Source: JAOUGY01 sp963785075 (GTDB taxonomy: Bacteria; Actinomycetota; Acidimicrobiia; Spongiisociales; ZC4RG35). Taken from it: 64,000 bases of DNA. The notes beneath the pieces are model-generated. The model saw nothing but the letters and a program-made list of their open reading frames with translations, was not told the DNA's origin and made no database searches. The stretch is taken from positions 372,001 through 436,000 of the forward strand of contig CAWATW010000004.1 in assembly GCA_963785075.1 (NCBI GenBank). Reading direction: 5' to 3'. A program made the translations under genes and the position numbers. This document shows, piece by piece, positions 16,913 to 25,956 of this stretch (positions are counted from its first letter, which is position 1; the number at the start of each line of letters is the position of its first letter).

Positions 16913-19486
16913 GTGTCCGGTCCTCTCGTGATCGTCGAGTCCCCCACCAAGGCCAAATCCATTGGTCGGTTTCTGCGCGCCCTGGACCCAGATATCAAGG
17001 TCGAGGCGTCGATCGGTCACATCCGCGACCTGCCCGAAGGCGCCAAGGCCCTGCCCGAGCGGTACAAGAAGGAGAAGTGGGCGTATCTCGGAGTCAACGT
17101 GGACGAGGGGTTCGAACCGGTCTACGTCATCTCGACCCGATCCAAGTCCCAGATCAAGAAGTTGAAAGACCTGCTGGCCGACGCCGACGAGCTCTATCTC
17201 GCGACCGACGAAGACCGCGAAGGCGAGGCGATCGCCTGGCACCTGGCCGAGGTGCTCAAGCCCAAGGTGCCGGTCAAACGAATGGTCTTCCACGAGATCA
17301 CCGAACAGGCGATCCGAGAAGCATTTGCGTCACCACGCGATATCGACGAGAACCTGGTGGACGCCCAGGAGACACGCCGGATACTCGATCGGATCGTCGG
17401 GTACGACATCTCCCCGGTGGCCTGGAAGAAGGTCCGTCCTCGTCTTTCGGTCGGTCGGGTGCAGTCGGTGGCCGTTCGCATCGTCGTCGAACGTGAGCGC
17501 GAGCGAATGGCGTTTCGCTCCGCTTCCTACTGGGACATCGAGGGCGAATTCGCCACCGACGACGGCGAGTTCACGGGGTCGCTCGTTGCAGTCGACGGTG
17601 TCCGGGTAGCGGCCGGCCGTGACTTCTCTTCGCTGGGCGAGCTCACAACGTCCGATGTGGTGGCTCTCGATCAACCCGACGCCGAAGCGTTGGTCGGAGC
17701 ACTCGACGGCGCCGAGTTCACGGTTCGGTCGACCGAGACGAAGCCATACACGCGCCGGCCCTACCCGCCATTCCGCACGTCGACCCTGCAACAGGAGTCC
17801 GGCCGCAAGCTGAAGTTCTCGTCGACTCGCACCATGAGCGTCGCTCAACGCCTGTACGAGAACGGCTTCATCACCTACATGCGAACCGACTCGACGTCGC
17901 TCTCCGAGGCTGCGATCACTGCGGCACGTGGTGAGATCCACAAGCTGTACGGCGATGACTACGTGCCCGACAAGCCGCGCACCTACTCCGGCAAGGCCAA
18001 GAACGCCCAGGAGGCGCACGAGGCGATCCGTCCTGCCGGAGAAGCATGGAGGACGCCGGCTCAGGTCGGCAGAGAGCTCGGTGCGTCGAGCGACGAAGCC
18101 AGGCTGTACGACCTGATCTGGAAGCGGACCCTCGCTTCGCAGATGCCGGATGCCAAAGGTGAGTCGCTGTCCGTGAGACTCGGAGCGACGGCCTCTGACG
18201 ACCGGGACGCCGAGTTCTCGACCTCCGGGCGTGTCATCCAGTTCCCCGGCTTCCTCAAGGTCTATGTCGAATCGATCGACGACCCCGACGCCGACACCGA
18301 CGACACCGAACGCCGACTTCCGCCCCTGGCCGTGGATGACCCTCTCGAAGTCAGGTCTCTCGAAGCATCCGGTCACGAGACGAAACCACCCCGTCGCTAC
18401 ACCGAAGCCTCCCTGGTGCAGAAATTGGAGGAGCTCGGCGTCGGGCGACCATCGACCTACGCATCGATCATCGAGAAGATCCTCGACCGTCACTACGTGT
18501 GGAAGAAGAGCGGAGCGCTGGTCCCCTCGTTCACGGCGTTCGCTGTCGTCGCTCTGCTCGAACAGCACTTCCCTGACCTCGTGGACTATGCGTTCACAGC
18601 ACGGATGGAGGAGGACCTCGACCTCATCGCATCAGGCGAAGAGCAGCGAGTCGACTGGCTGAGCGGCTTCTACCTGGGCGAGACCGGGCTCCGACAGAGG
18701 ATCGCCGACAACCTGGAGCACATCGATGCCCGCGAGATCAACTCGATTCCGATCGGGACCGACGTCCAGGGTCGCGAGATCGTGGCCAGGGTCGGGCGAT
18801 ACGGCCCCTATCTGGAGAGGCACGAAGATCGCGCTTCGATCCCCGACGACCTCGCGCCCGACGAGCTCGACGTGGCGAGAGCTACCGAGCTGATCGACGA
18901 CCAGTCGAAGGGCGACAAGATCCTCGGGACCGACCCGGACTCGGGTCTGGTGGTTTTGGGACGGACCGGCCGGTTCGGCCCCTATGTGCAGTTGGGCGAG
19001 CAGGAAGAAGGCAGCAAGGACAAGCCGAAACGAGCGAGCCTCCTCAAAGGGATGGAGCTCGACGAGTTGGGTCTCGACGGGGCCTTGAGACTGCTGTCGC
19101 TTCCTCGCCTCGTGGGAACCGACCCCGATGGCAGCGAGATTCGCGCCTTCAACGGGAAGTACGGGCCCTACATCAAACGCAGGGACGACTCGAGAAGCCT
19201 CGAATCCGAGGACCAGTTGTTCACCGTCACCGTGGAAGAGGCGATGGCGCTGCTCGCCGAACCCCCTCGGCGACGTGGCCAGCAAGCGGCTCCCGGCCCA
19301 CTCCGCGAACTGGGTGAAGACCCCGTTTCGAAGAAGCCGGTCACCGTCCGCAAGGGCCGCTACGGACCCTACGTGACCGACGGCGACGTGAACGCATCGC
19401 TGCGCAAGGGCGACGACCCGGAGAAGATCACCCTCGAACGCGCCGCCGAGCTGCTGGCCGACCGCCGATCCCGACTGGGGAAGTGA
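16913..19486 (+). CDS. topA: DNA topoisomerase I
   Basis: 857 residues. The Toprim domain is visible at the N-terminus (LVIVESPTKAKSIGRFL; DEDREGEAIAWHL with the metal acidic triad). The catalytic Tyr322 lies in FITYMRTDST. The C-terminus carries several GRYGPYL/GRFGPYVQLG repeats and a basic tail instead of zinc fingers, as in actinobacterial TopA. It relaxes negatively supercoiled DNA. The GTG at 16913 is chosen from the conserved N-terminus and the promoter position; the frame open to 16790 overlaps the kinase. Confidence 0.96.
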   Translation: MSGPLVIVESPTKAKSIGRFLRALDPDIKVEASIGHIRDLPEGAKALPERYKKEKWAYLGVNVDEGFEPVYVISTRSKSQIKKLKDLLADADELYLATDEDREGEAIAWHLAEVLKPKVPVKRMVFHEITEQAIREAFASPRDIDENLVDAQETRRILDRIVGYDISPVAWKKVRPRLSVGRVQSVAVRIVVERERERMAFRSASYWDIEGEFATDDGEFTGSLVAVDGVRVAAGRDFSSLGELTTSDVVALDQPDAEALVGALDGAEFTVRSTETKPYTRRPYPPFRTSTLQQESGRKLKFSSTRTMSVAQRLYENGFITYMRTDSTSLSEAAITAARGEIHKLYGDDYVPDKPRTYSGKAKNAQEAHEAIRPAGEAWRTPAQVGRELGASSDEARLYDLIWKRTLASQMPDAKGESLSVRLGATASDDRDAEFSTSGRVIQFPGFLKVYVESIDDPDADTDDTERRLPPLAVDDPLEVRSLEASGHETKPPRRYTEASLVQKLEELGVGRPSTYASIIEKILDRHYVWKKSGALVPSFTAFAVVALLEQHFPDLVDYAFTARMEEDLDLIASGEEQRVDWLSGFYLGETGLRQRIADNLEHIDAREINSIPIGTDVQGREIVARVGRYGPYLERHEDRASIPDDLAPDELDVARATELIDDQSKGDKILGTDPDSGLVVLGRTGRFGPYVQLGEQEEGSKDKPKRASLLKGMELDELGLDGALRLLSLPRLVGTDPDGSEIRAFNGKYGPYIKRRDDSRSLESEDQLFTVTVEEAMALLAEPPRRRGQQAAPGPLRELGEDPVSKKPVTVRKGRYGPYVTDGDVNASLRKGDDPEKITLERAAELLADRRSRLGK

Positions 19487-19506
19487 GCTCGGCGCATGCG
19501 TGTCGA

Positions 19507-19541
19507 GTAATACGTAATACGTAATACGTAATACGTAATAC
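19507..19541. repeat. Perfect heptamer array (GTAATAC)x5
   Basis: Five identical tandem copies of GTAATAC between topA and the subtilase gene, the only perfect array of the period-7 family in this window. The rest of the 180-bp spacer shows no gene. Confidence 0.95.
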
Positions 19542-19669
19542 GTGTGGCGGTTCGCTGTGCGCCACGCACGCATCTCACGGTCTGACGCTCAAGTTTTGAC
19601 GCCGTCGGGGCCGATGCACTTCCCAGAGGTACTCGTCTCACAAAAGGTGCACTTGACGTGTTCGGGGGA

Positions 19670-21370
19670 ATGCGACTGACCGATCGGAGCCGAAGCCGGA
19701 GCCGGCTCGCACCGATCGTGGCGATCATCGGAATGCTCATCGCGGTGGTTCCCGCCTCGGCACCGCGGGTTGAAACGATGCATCAGGTGATCGTGCGTGC
19801 CGACTCTGCGATGCTCGATGTCGTCCGTCGCAACGTGGAGTCGCTGGGCGGCGTCATCGTCCGCGACCTTTCGATCATCAACGGTTTCGCAGCACGAGTG
19901 CCGGCGGGACTCGATGCCGCATCGTTGCCCGGAGTCACCGAGGTGACCACCGACGGTCGCATCGAGCTGTCCTCGTCTCGAGCCGGGGGCGGGTACACGT
20001 CGATGCGGACCCTGACCGACCGCGTGCTCGATGTCGATCGGCTCTGGGCGCGAGGGATCACGGGTGCCGGCGTGGGTGTCGCCCTGATCGACACGGGTGT
20101 GACGCCTGTGGGCGGGCTCGACGGAGACGGAAAGATCGTGAACGGTCCCGACCTGTCCTTCGACGCCGAATTCGAGAACCTCAGGTGGCTCGACATGTAC
20201 GGGCACGGAACCCACCTGGCGGGCATCATCGCGGGCGAGGACCCTCAGTTCTCACCACGCAGCAGCCGCCGCAACGTGTTCGCCGGGGTGGCACCTGAGG
20301 CCCAGATCGTCAACGTCAAAGTGGCAGACGCCACCGGGACCGCCGACGTCTCGCAGGTCATAGCCGGAATCCAGTGGGTTGTGGACCACAAGGACGACGG
20401 TCCGGTCGACATCAGGGTGTTGACGCTGGCGTTCGGAACCGATGGCACGCAGGCCTACACACTCGATCCGCTCGCTCACGCCGCCGAAGTGGCGTGGCAC
20501 GAGGGCATCGTGGTCGTTGTCGCCGCCGGCAACGACGCTGCCGCACGGCCACTCCGCAACCCGGCCACGGACCCCTACGTGATCGCGGTGGGAGCGCTGG
20601 ACCCCGCCAACAGCTCGAAGGTGTCGGATGATCGGCTGTTGGCGTTCTCGAACTGCGGCACCGCCGAACGCTCCGTGGATGTTCTTGCGCCGGGTAGATC
20701 CATCGCCAGTCTCCGAGTCGGAGGCTCCTTCATCGACGATCAGTACCCGGAGGCACGCACAGGTCGCCGGTACTTCCGGGGCACAGGAACGTCACAGGCC
20801 GCGGCGGTCGTGTCTGGAGCAGCAGCATTGTTGATCGACCAACGGCCCGATCTGACTCCAGATCAGGTCAAGGAGTTGCTGACCGAATCGGCACGCACCG
20901 TTGCGAGCGCCGGCGGAGCCTGCGCGCAAGCCGGATCTCTCGACGTTCGCCGAGCGTCGGCGAGTCCCACGCCCACCGTGGCTCAGGACTTCGACCGGTC
21001 TGACGGATCGGGATCATTGGAGGCCGCTCGAGGGTCGTACCACGTGTCACACGACGGCATCGTTCTCGAAGGCGAGATCGACGTCACTGGAGGCACCTGG
21101 AGCGGAGGCACCTGGTCCGGAGGCACCTGGTCAGGAGGCACCTGGTCCGGAGGCACCTGGCGGAGGCCCTCAGGAGGCACCTGGTCCGGAGGCACCTGGA
21201 GCGGAGGCACCTGGTCCGGAGGCACCTGGTCCGGAGGCACCTGGTCCGGAGGCACCTGGAGCGGAGGCACCTGGTCCGGAGGCACCTGGTCCGGAGGCAC
21301 CTGGAGCGGAGGCACGTGGTCCGGAGGCACCTGGTCAGGGAGCACCTGGTCGGGTGCCCGATGGCGGTGA
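19670..21370 (+). CDS. Secreted S8 (subtilisin-like) serine protease with GGTWS repeat tail
   Basis: 566 residues: signal peptide (to about 31), an I9-like propeptide (about 37-100) and a peptidase S8 domain. Asp141 in ALIDTGV, His179 in YGHGTHLAG, oxyanion Asn288 in VVVAAGND and Ser375 in GTGTSQAAAVVSG form the full catalytic set, so it should be active. After a short linker the last ~90 residues are about 17 copies of Gly-Gly-Thr-Trp-Ser, broken once by an Arg-Arg-Pro-Ser unit. The tail is presumably a surface or matrix-binding or self-associating segment. The ATG at 19670 has GGGGGA just upstream; a GTG at 19658 is possible. Its stop overlaps the GGDEF-EAL start by 10 bp. Confidence 0.92.
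   Translation: MRLTDRSRSRSRLAPIVAIIGMLIAVVPASAPRVETMHQVIVRADSAMLDVVRRNVESLGGVIVRDLSIINGFAARVPAGLDAASLPGVTEVTTDGRIELSSSRAGGGYTSMRTLTDRVLDVDRLWARGITGAGVGVALIDTGVTPVGGLDGDGKIVNGPDLSFDAEFENLRWLDMYGHGTHLAGIIAGEDPQFSPRSSRRNVFAGVAPEAQIVNVKVADATGTADVSQVIAGIQWVVDHKDDGPVDIRVLTLAFGTDGTQAYTLDPLAHAAEVAWHEGIVVVVAAGNDAAARPLRNPATDPYVIAVGALDPANSSKVSDDRLLAFSNCGTAERSVDVLAPGRSIASLRVGGSFIDDQYPEARTGRRYFRGTGTSQAAAVVSGAAALLIDQRPDLTPDQVKELLTESARTVASAGGACAQAGSLDVRRASASPTPTVAQDFDRSDGSGSLEAARGSYHVSHDGIVLEGEIDVTGGTWSGGTWSGGTWSGGTWSGGTWRRPSGGTWSGGTWSGGTWSGGTWSGGTWSGGTWSGGTWSGGTWSGGTWSGGTWSGGTWSGSTWSGARWR
21089..21352 (+). repeat. 15-bp coding tandem repeat (Gly-Gly-Thr-Trp-Ser)
   Basis: About 17 units of GGAGGCACCTGGTCC (variants end AGC or TCA), in frame with the protease. 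One irregular joint at 21160-21171 suggests slippage or unequal recombination. The near-identical codons show recent expansion. On the opposite strand and in the other frames the repeat produces long false reading frames. Confidence 0.95.
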
Positions 21371-23874
21371 GCCGACTTTCGCTGCGGAGGATGACCAGCG
21401 GTCACACCCGCGTTTGGTGGCTCACCTCCGCCATCATCCTGGCGACCGCGCCGCTCGTGGCGCTCGCAGTCGATATACCTGCGCCCGACAGCCCGATCAG
21501 GATGCCGTGGTGGCTCCTGACCGTCTTCTACTACGTGGCCGAGATCACCGTGGTGCACGTGCGATTCCGGCGCGACGCCCATTCCTTCTCGATGAGCGAG
21601 TTCCCCCTCGTGATGTCGCTCTTCTTTGCATCGCCGATCACGATCATCGCTGCTCAGATGATCGGATCCGCAGCCGCGCTCGGGATCACCAGACGGCAGC
21701 GGCCGGTGAAACTCATCTTCAACCTCGCGCAGCTGAGCCTGCAGACCACCGTCATGACGTCTGTGTTCTGGGCGATCACGGGGAACGGCGATCCCCTCGG
21801 ACCTCGCGGCTGGTACGCAGTGGGTAGCGGCATCGCCTGCACCCTGGTCATATCGAACGCTCTGATCTCCGGCGCGATCGTCCTGTCGGGCGGATCGATC
21901 AGCCGTTCCGAACGAACGACGATGTACATGCTGACAGGCGGGGCGGGTCTCATGAACGCCACCCTTGGGCTCGTCGCAGCCACGATCTTGTGGGCTCGGC
22001 CCCAGTCCTCCTGGATCGCTGCCGCTCCCCCCCTCGTGCTGTTCTTCGCATACCGGGCCTACTTGTCCCAGCGGCTGGAACGTGAGCGCGTGCAAGCCCT
22101 CTACGAGGTCAGCGAGGAGCTCCATCGACTTCCACACATCGAAGACGCGCTGGAGGCCGCCGTCGATCGCGCCCGCGTGATGTTCGATGCGGAGACCGCC
22201 GAGATCCTGCTCTACCCCGAGGGCCTCGATTTCGAGGGCATATCGACCACGGCACGAATCGACGAAGAGATCGACGTGATGGCTGTGGCTCCGCCGGCAA
22301 CCGACGATGAGCGACTGGTGGAGATCGCGAAGTCGGGCACCGGGCGACTGATCTCCGACGCCGGGAGGGTGGTCGGGATGATCGTCCCCATCCCGGGGAC
22401 CGGCGGCGTGTTGCGGGTGACCATTCCAAAGAGCGACATCGGAGGCTTCGGTGAGCGCGATCTCCAGTTGCTCAGCACTCTGGCCGGCCACGTCGGGATC
22501 TCCCTCGAAAACGGACGTCTCGAGGACTCCCTCACGAAGCTCACCCAGCTCAAGGACCAGTTGCGGCATCAGGCCCTGCACGACGGGCTGACAGGTCTCG
22601 CCAACCGCAGCCTCCTGCTCGACCGATTGATCGACGCCACGTCCCTGCCTTCGGGATCTGCGGCCGTACTGTTCCTCGACCTCGATGACTTCAAGGGAGT
22701 GAACGATGGTCATGGCCACGAAGCCGGCGACGCTCTCCTCGTCCAGGTGGCACGGCGCCTAGAGGCATGTTGCCGCCCAACCGACACCGTGGCGAGATTG
22801 GGAGGTGACGAGTTCGCCCTGCTGGTGACCGATCTCGCCAACCCCGATCACGTGGTGACCGTTGCGCGTAGAGTGATCGAAGAGCTCGGCGAACCGTTCC
22901 AGGTGGCGGGCACCACGCTCGAGATCCATGCCTCCATCGGCGTGGCGGTCATCGACCGCGGGACACCGCCGGACGAAGTCCTCAAGGCTGCCGATGAAGC
23001 GATGTACGTCGCGAAGGGTGAAGGCAAAGGCACCTACCGCGTGTACAGCCCGGGCCTGCGTTCGACACACAGCCGGGAACTCAGCGCGCTGGCCGAGCTT
23101 CGCGCCGCGATCCGAGAAGAGCGCCTCGTGCTGCACTACCAACCGATCTTCGACCTGTCGACAGGACGCATCGACGGCGTCGAAGCCCTCGTGCGATGGG
23201 ATCATCCAGAACGCGGACTGATCTCGCCGGACGAATTCGTCCCGTTGGCCGAGCGTCGCGGTGTCGTCGAGGAGATCGGGGACTGGGTCCTGAGAAAGGC
23301 TGCGGACGCCCTCCGAAGCTGGCGGCTCAGCTTCGGAGCAGACGCCCCTTACATGTCGGTCAATTTCTCGGCCGCGGAGATCGCCGAGCCCGCACTCCTC
23401 AGGACCGTGCTCGACGTGCTGGCCGTCCGCGATCTCGATCCCGCGTCGCTCCAGATCGAGATCACAGAGGGTGCGATGATGGACAGCGGGACCTCTGTGC
23501 TCGACGGGCTCCGCAGATCGGGCGTACGTGTGGCTCTCGACGACTTCGGGACCGGATACTCATCGCTCGCCTACCTCGATCAGCTGCCGGTGGACACCAT
23601 CAAGCTCGCCCGGGGCTTCGTCGACCGCATCGGCGACCCCCGGGTCCGCACGATCATCGAGATGATGGTGGGCGTGGGCGAGACACTGGGCTTCACGACC
23701 ATCGCCGAAGGGATCGAGCGACAGGATCAACTCGAGATACTGCGGGCGATCGGCTGCGAGCAGGCACAGGGATACCACCTGGCTCGACCGATGCCCGAGG
23801 CCGATCTGATGGAGATCCTCGCCGCCAACGCGGAGCCGAACGCACGAGGACATCTGCGGATCGCCACGGCGTGA
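21361..23874 (+). CDS. Membrane-bound GGDEF-EAL cyclic-di-GMP protein
   Basis: About 837 residues. The N-terminal ~230 form a 6-8 helix membrane sensor, followed by a GAF-like domain (about 250-385), a coiled linker, GGDEF (RLGGDEFALL intact, so a potential diguanylate cyclase) and EAL (DGVEALVRWDHPERG, with NFSA, EITEG and LDDFGTGYSSL present, so a potential phosphodiesterase). It therefore may make and break c-di-GMP. I placed the start at the ATG at 21361, inside the last codons of the subtilase gene; the GTG at 21367 (GTGA overlap) is equally possible. Co-translation with the repeat-tailed protease suggests a joint role in surface attachment. Confidence 0.93.
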   Translation: MAVSRLSLRRMTSGHTRVWWLTSAIILATAPLVALAVDIPAPDSPIRMPWWLLTVFYYVAEITVVHVRFRRDAHSFSMSEFPLVMSLFFASPITIIAAQMIGSAAALGITRRQRPVKLIFNLAQLSLQTTVMTSVFWAITGNGDPLGPRGWYAVGSGIACTLVISNALISGAIVLSGGSISRSERTTMYMLTGGAGLMNATLGLVAATILWARPQSSWIAAAPPLVLFFAYRAYLSQRLERERVQALYEVSEELHRLPHIEDALEAAVDRARVMFDAETAEILLYPEGLDFEGISTTARIDEEIDVMAVAPPATDDERLVEIAKSGTGRLISDAGRVVGMIVPIPGTGGVLRVTIPKSDIGGFGERDLQLLSTLAGHVGISLENGRLEDSLTKLTQLKDQLRHQALHDGLTGLANRSLLLDRLIDATSLPSGSAAVLFLDLDDFKGVNDGHGHEAGDALLVQVARRLEACCRPTDTVARLGGDEFALLVTDLANPDHVVTVARRVIEELGEPFQVAGTTLEIHASIGVAVIDRGTPPDEVLKAADEAMYVAKGEGKGTYRVYSPGLRSTHSRELSALAELRAAIREERLVLHYQPIFDLSTGRIDGVEALVRWDHPERGLISPDEFVPLAERRGVVEEIGDWVLRKAADALRSWRLSFGADAPYMSVNFSAAEIAEPALLRTVLDVLAVRDLDPASLQIEITEGAMMDSGTSVLDGLRRSGVRVALDDFGTGYSSLAYLDQLPVDTIKLARGFVDRIGDPRVRTIIEMMVGVGETLGFTTIAEGIERQDQLEILRAIGCEQAQGYHLARPMPEADLMEILAANAEPNARGHLRIATA

Positions 23875-23914
23875 GCGGATCCAGCGCTCTGGAACGCCTC
23901 GACTGGTACCGGCG

Positions 23915-25441
23915 TCAGCCGCCTGCGGCCCGGCCCGAATTCGGGTCGACGATCAGCCCCGACACGTCGACCGCCTCGAAGGACGAGCCCGGAATCGTCT
24001 TCAGCTCATCGAGGATGTCATTGTCCCAACGGTCGTCGGGTGCACCGGAGATGTACCAGGCCGAACCATTGTCCGCCAGGATGATCCCGTACTCCTGGAA
24101 GGCGCGGAGAATCACCTGCACATCGGTGGAGAATCCCGAGATGTCGAAGGACCCGGACAGTCGGAATCGTTGACCCATGGGGGGAACGTCGAGATCGGTG
24201 TTCGACGATGCGAAATGACGGGCGGGCCAAACGTATGCCTGCTGGGTGACAGGAGCAGTGAAGCGAATGGCATGATCGATCTCCCCGGATGCGACCTCGT
24301 CGAAGCGCACCAGACCCGGGTAGATGGGCAGACCGGCGGCGTCGGCCGAAGTCCACCCCGCCGGTCGAAGCGCGTTCGAGGTGAGGTCATATCGGGCGGC
24401 TGAATCGGCAGACCACACGGCGCCCCCATTCAGCGGGAACGCTCGGTACATCTCGTAGAGCACGCAATCTCCGGTATCGAGAACCAGGACGTGGCGATCC
24501 CCGTCCGAGTTCGGCCCTCCTTCGATCGGCGCATCGGACGGCACCGGGTAGGGGCCAGGGTCGCTCTCATCCCCGTAGGCCGTGAACACGATGGGCACCT
24601 CGGGCTGATCGGCGTCCACTTCGACGTATGGGATCCCGATCGGTGCGCCCTCCCAGAGGCCCGAGCCAAAGTCGGGATGGAGGTTCGACGATCCGATCGA
24701 AGCCACGTATGCAGCCGACCGAACGTGGAGAGGTAGGTCGTCCACGCGACTGTTCCAGATGTTGTCGTCGGGAAGCACCGGACAGCGCTCGGGGACGACG
24801 ACGGGCGCGAGACCCTCCGCACGACCGAGGAATGACGCCATCTGATCTCGACGCACCGGGTCGTCGGGGCAGAACCGATCGTTGTCGGGCGGGTTGCATC
24901 CAAGCGTGACCCCCGCCACGGCGAGTCGTTCGATGTCGTTCTCGAACACCGAGTCGTCATCGTCTCCGAAGAGGTCCCCGGTTGCGGGCGGATAGGCGTA
25001 CGCCCTCACGAGGAACGCCGCCATCTGACCCCGCGAGACAGGGTCGTCCGGACAGAATCGAGTGTTCTGCGGAGGATCGCACCCTCGTGTCACACCGGCT
25101 TCGGCCAGGGCTTCGATGTCGTCCTCGAACACCGTCCCGTCATCGTCTCCGAAACTGTCCGAGCCGGACGAGGCCGGGAGGCCGAGCGCCCGAACGAGGA
25201 ACGCCGCCATCTGCCCCCGTGTGACCACGTCAGAAGGGCAGTACCGATCGTTGGCCGGTGGATTGCACCCTCTCGTTATCCCCGCAGCTGCGACCGCCTC
25301 GATCATCCCTTCATGGACGTTGCCGTCGTCGTCGACGAACGTGCCGCCGGGCTCAGCCGCCCACGAGGGGCTCATGAGCACGATCGAAGCGACCAGCGCG
25401 ACGACGAGCGCCACGGGACCACGAATCCTGGCGATGATCAC
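23915..25441 (-). CDS. Secreted protein with three SLH-like repeats and a large C-terminal domain
   Basis: 508 residues with a signal peptide (VALVVALVASIVLMSPSWAA). Three S-layer-homology-like repeats follow, each with F-D-D-D...I..LA.AGVTRGC..P....FCP.D.V.RGQMAAFLVRA and a conserved Cys pair. The C-terminal ~300 residues (from CPVLPDDNIWNSRVDDLP) form a domain recurrent in actinobacterial secreted proteins, of unknown activity. The repeats probably anchor it to the cell envelope. The GTG at 25441 has GGGAGA upstream and overlaps the stop of the preceding gene (GTGA). Confidence 0.85.
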   Translation of the reverse strand: MIIARIRGPVALVVALVASIVLMSPSWAAEPGGTFVDDDGNVHEGMIEAVAAAGITRGCNPPANDRYCPSDVVTRGQMAAFLVRALGLPASSGSDSFGDDDGTVFEDDIEALAEAGVTRGCDPPQNTRFCPDDPVSRGQMAAFLVRAYAYPPATGDLFGDDDDSVFENDIERLAVAGVTLGCNPPDNDRFCPDDPVRRDQMASFLGRAEGLAPVVVPERCPVLPDDNIWNSRVDDLPLHVRSAAYVASIGSSNLHPDFGSGLWEGAPIGIPYVEVDADQPEVPIVFTAYGDESDPGPYPVPSDAPIEGGPNSDGDRHVLVLDTGDCVLYEMYRAFPLNGGAVWSADSAARYDLTSNALRPAGWTSADAAGLPIYPGLVRFDEVASGEIDHAIRFTAPVTQQAYVWPARHFASSNTDLDVPPMGQRFRLSGSFDISGFSTDVQVILRAFQEYGIILADNGSAWYISGAPDDRWDNDILDELKTIPGSSFEAVDVSGLIVDPNSGRAAGG

Positions 25442-25881
25442 ACTCTCCCGATCATGGCACTCGTGCGGCCGAGAATCTGCCTCATGACGTCGATGGACCC
25501 CATGGGATCGCCCGGGATCTCGAAGTACCGATCGACACGTGCGAGGTGCAGCACCTCGAACTGGCGGAGCCGCGCCGCCGAGGCCCGATCCCACCCGTCA
25601 TCGGAGAGGCTCCCGACGATGAGACCCGGGCCCTTGGCAATGGAGAGCGCGGTAGCAGTGTCCGGATCGGCGAAGTTGGGTGACAGCCATACGCCGAGCT
25701 CGACATCGGCTGCACGTGTGCAACCGGCACCGAATGCCACCACCAGCCCGACATCGTGCAAGGAATCGGTCACTTGGGCAACGACACAGTCATGCCCGGC
25801 CTTGGCGATCAACCCACGGACGTAGTGAAGGAGCGGCAGCCCTGCCGCTTCTTCCGTGGGGATGACGACGCACTTCGCCAC
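25438..25881 (-). CDS. Hypothetical protein upstream of the SLH protein
   Basis: 147 residues, mixed alpha/beta character, no membrane segment or motif I can assign (VAKCVVIPTEEAAGLPLLHY at the start; GSIDVMRQILGRT near the end). The GTG at 25881 is preceded by GGAGGT; the frame is open up to 25926. Translation is coupled to the SLH protein by a 4-bp overlap, so it may assist the export or assembly of that protein, but this is inference. Confidence 0.6.
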   Translation of the reverse strand: MAKCVVIPTEEAAGLPLLHYVRGLIAKAGHDCVVAQVTDSLHDVGLVVAFGAGCTRAADVELGVWLSPNFADPDTATALSIAKGPGLIVGSLSDDGWDRASAARLRQFEVLHLARVDRYFEIPGDPMGSIDVMRQILGRTSAMIGRV

Positions 25882-25956
25882 AGACCTCCGAGTATCGACC
25901 TGCTCACGGTACCGGTCGGATCGCACCGGCGTTGGCCCAGGCCAACTCCTTTGCGA

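Noticed and set aside
17330..18568. 412-codon minus-strand frame
   Set aside because: Antisense to topA; no motif.
21089..21352. CRISPR-like tandem repeat
   Set aside because: Units abut with no spacers and encode an in-frame pentapeptide, so it is a coding repeat.
20983..22719. 578-codon minus-strand frame with Pro-Pro-Asp-Gln-Val repeats
   Set aside because: Produced by the reverse of the GGTWS repeat and the GGDEF-EAL gene; no start site or family.
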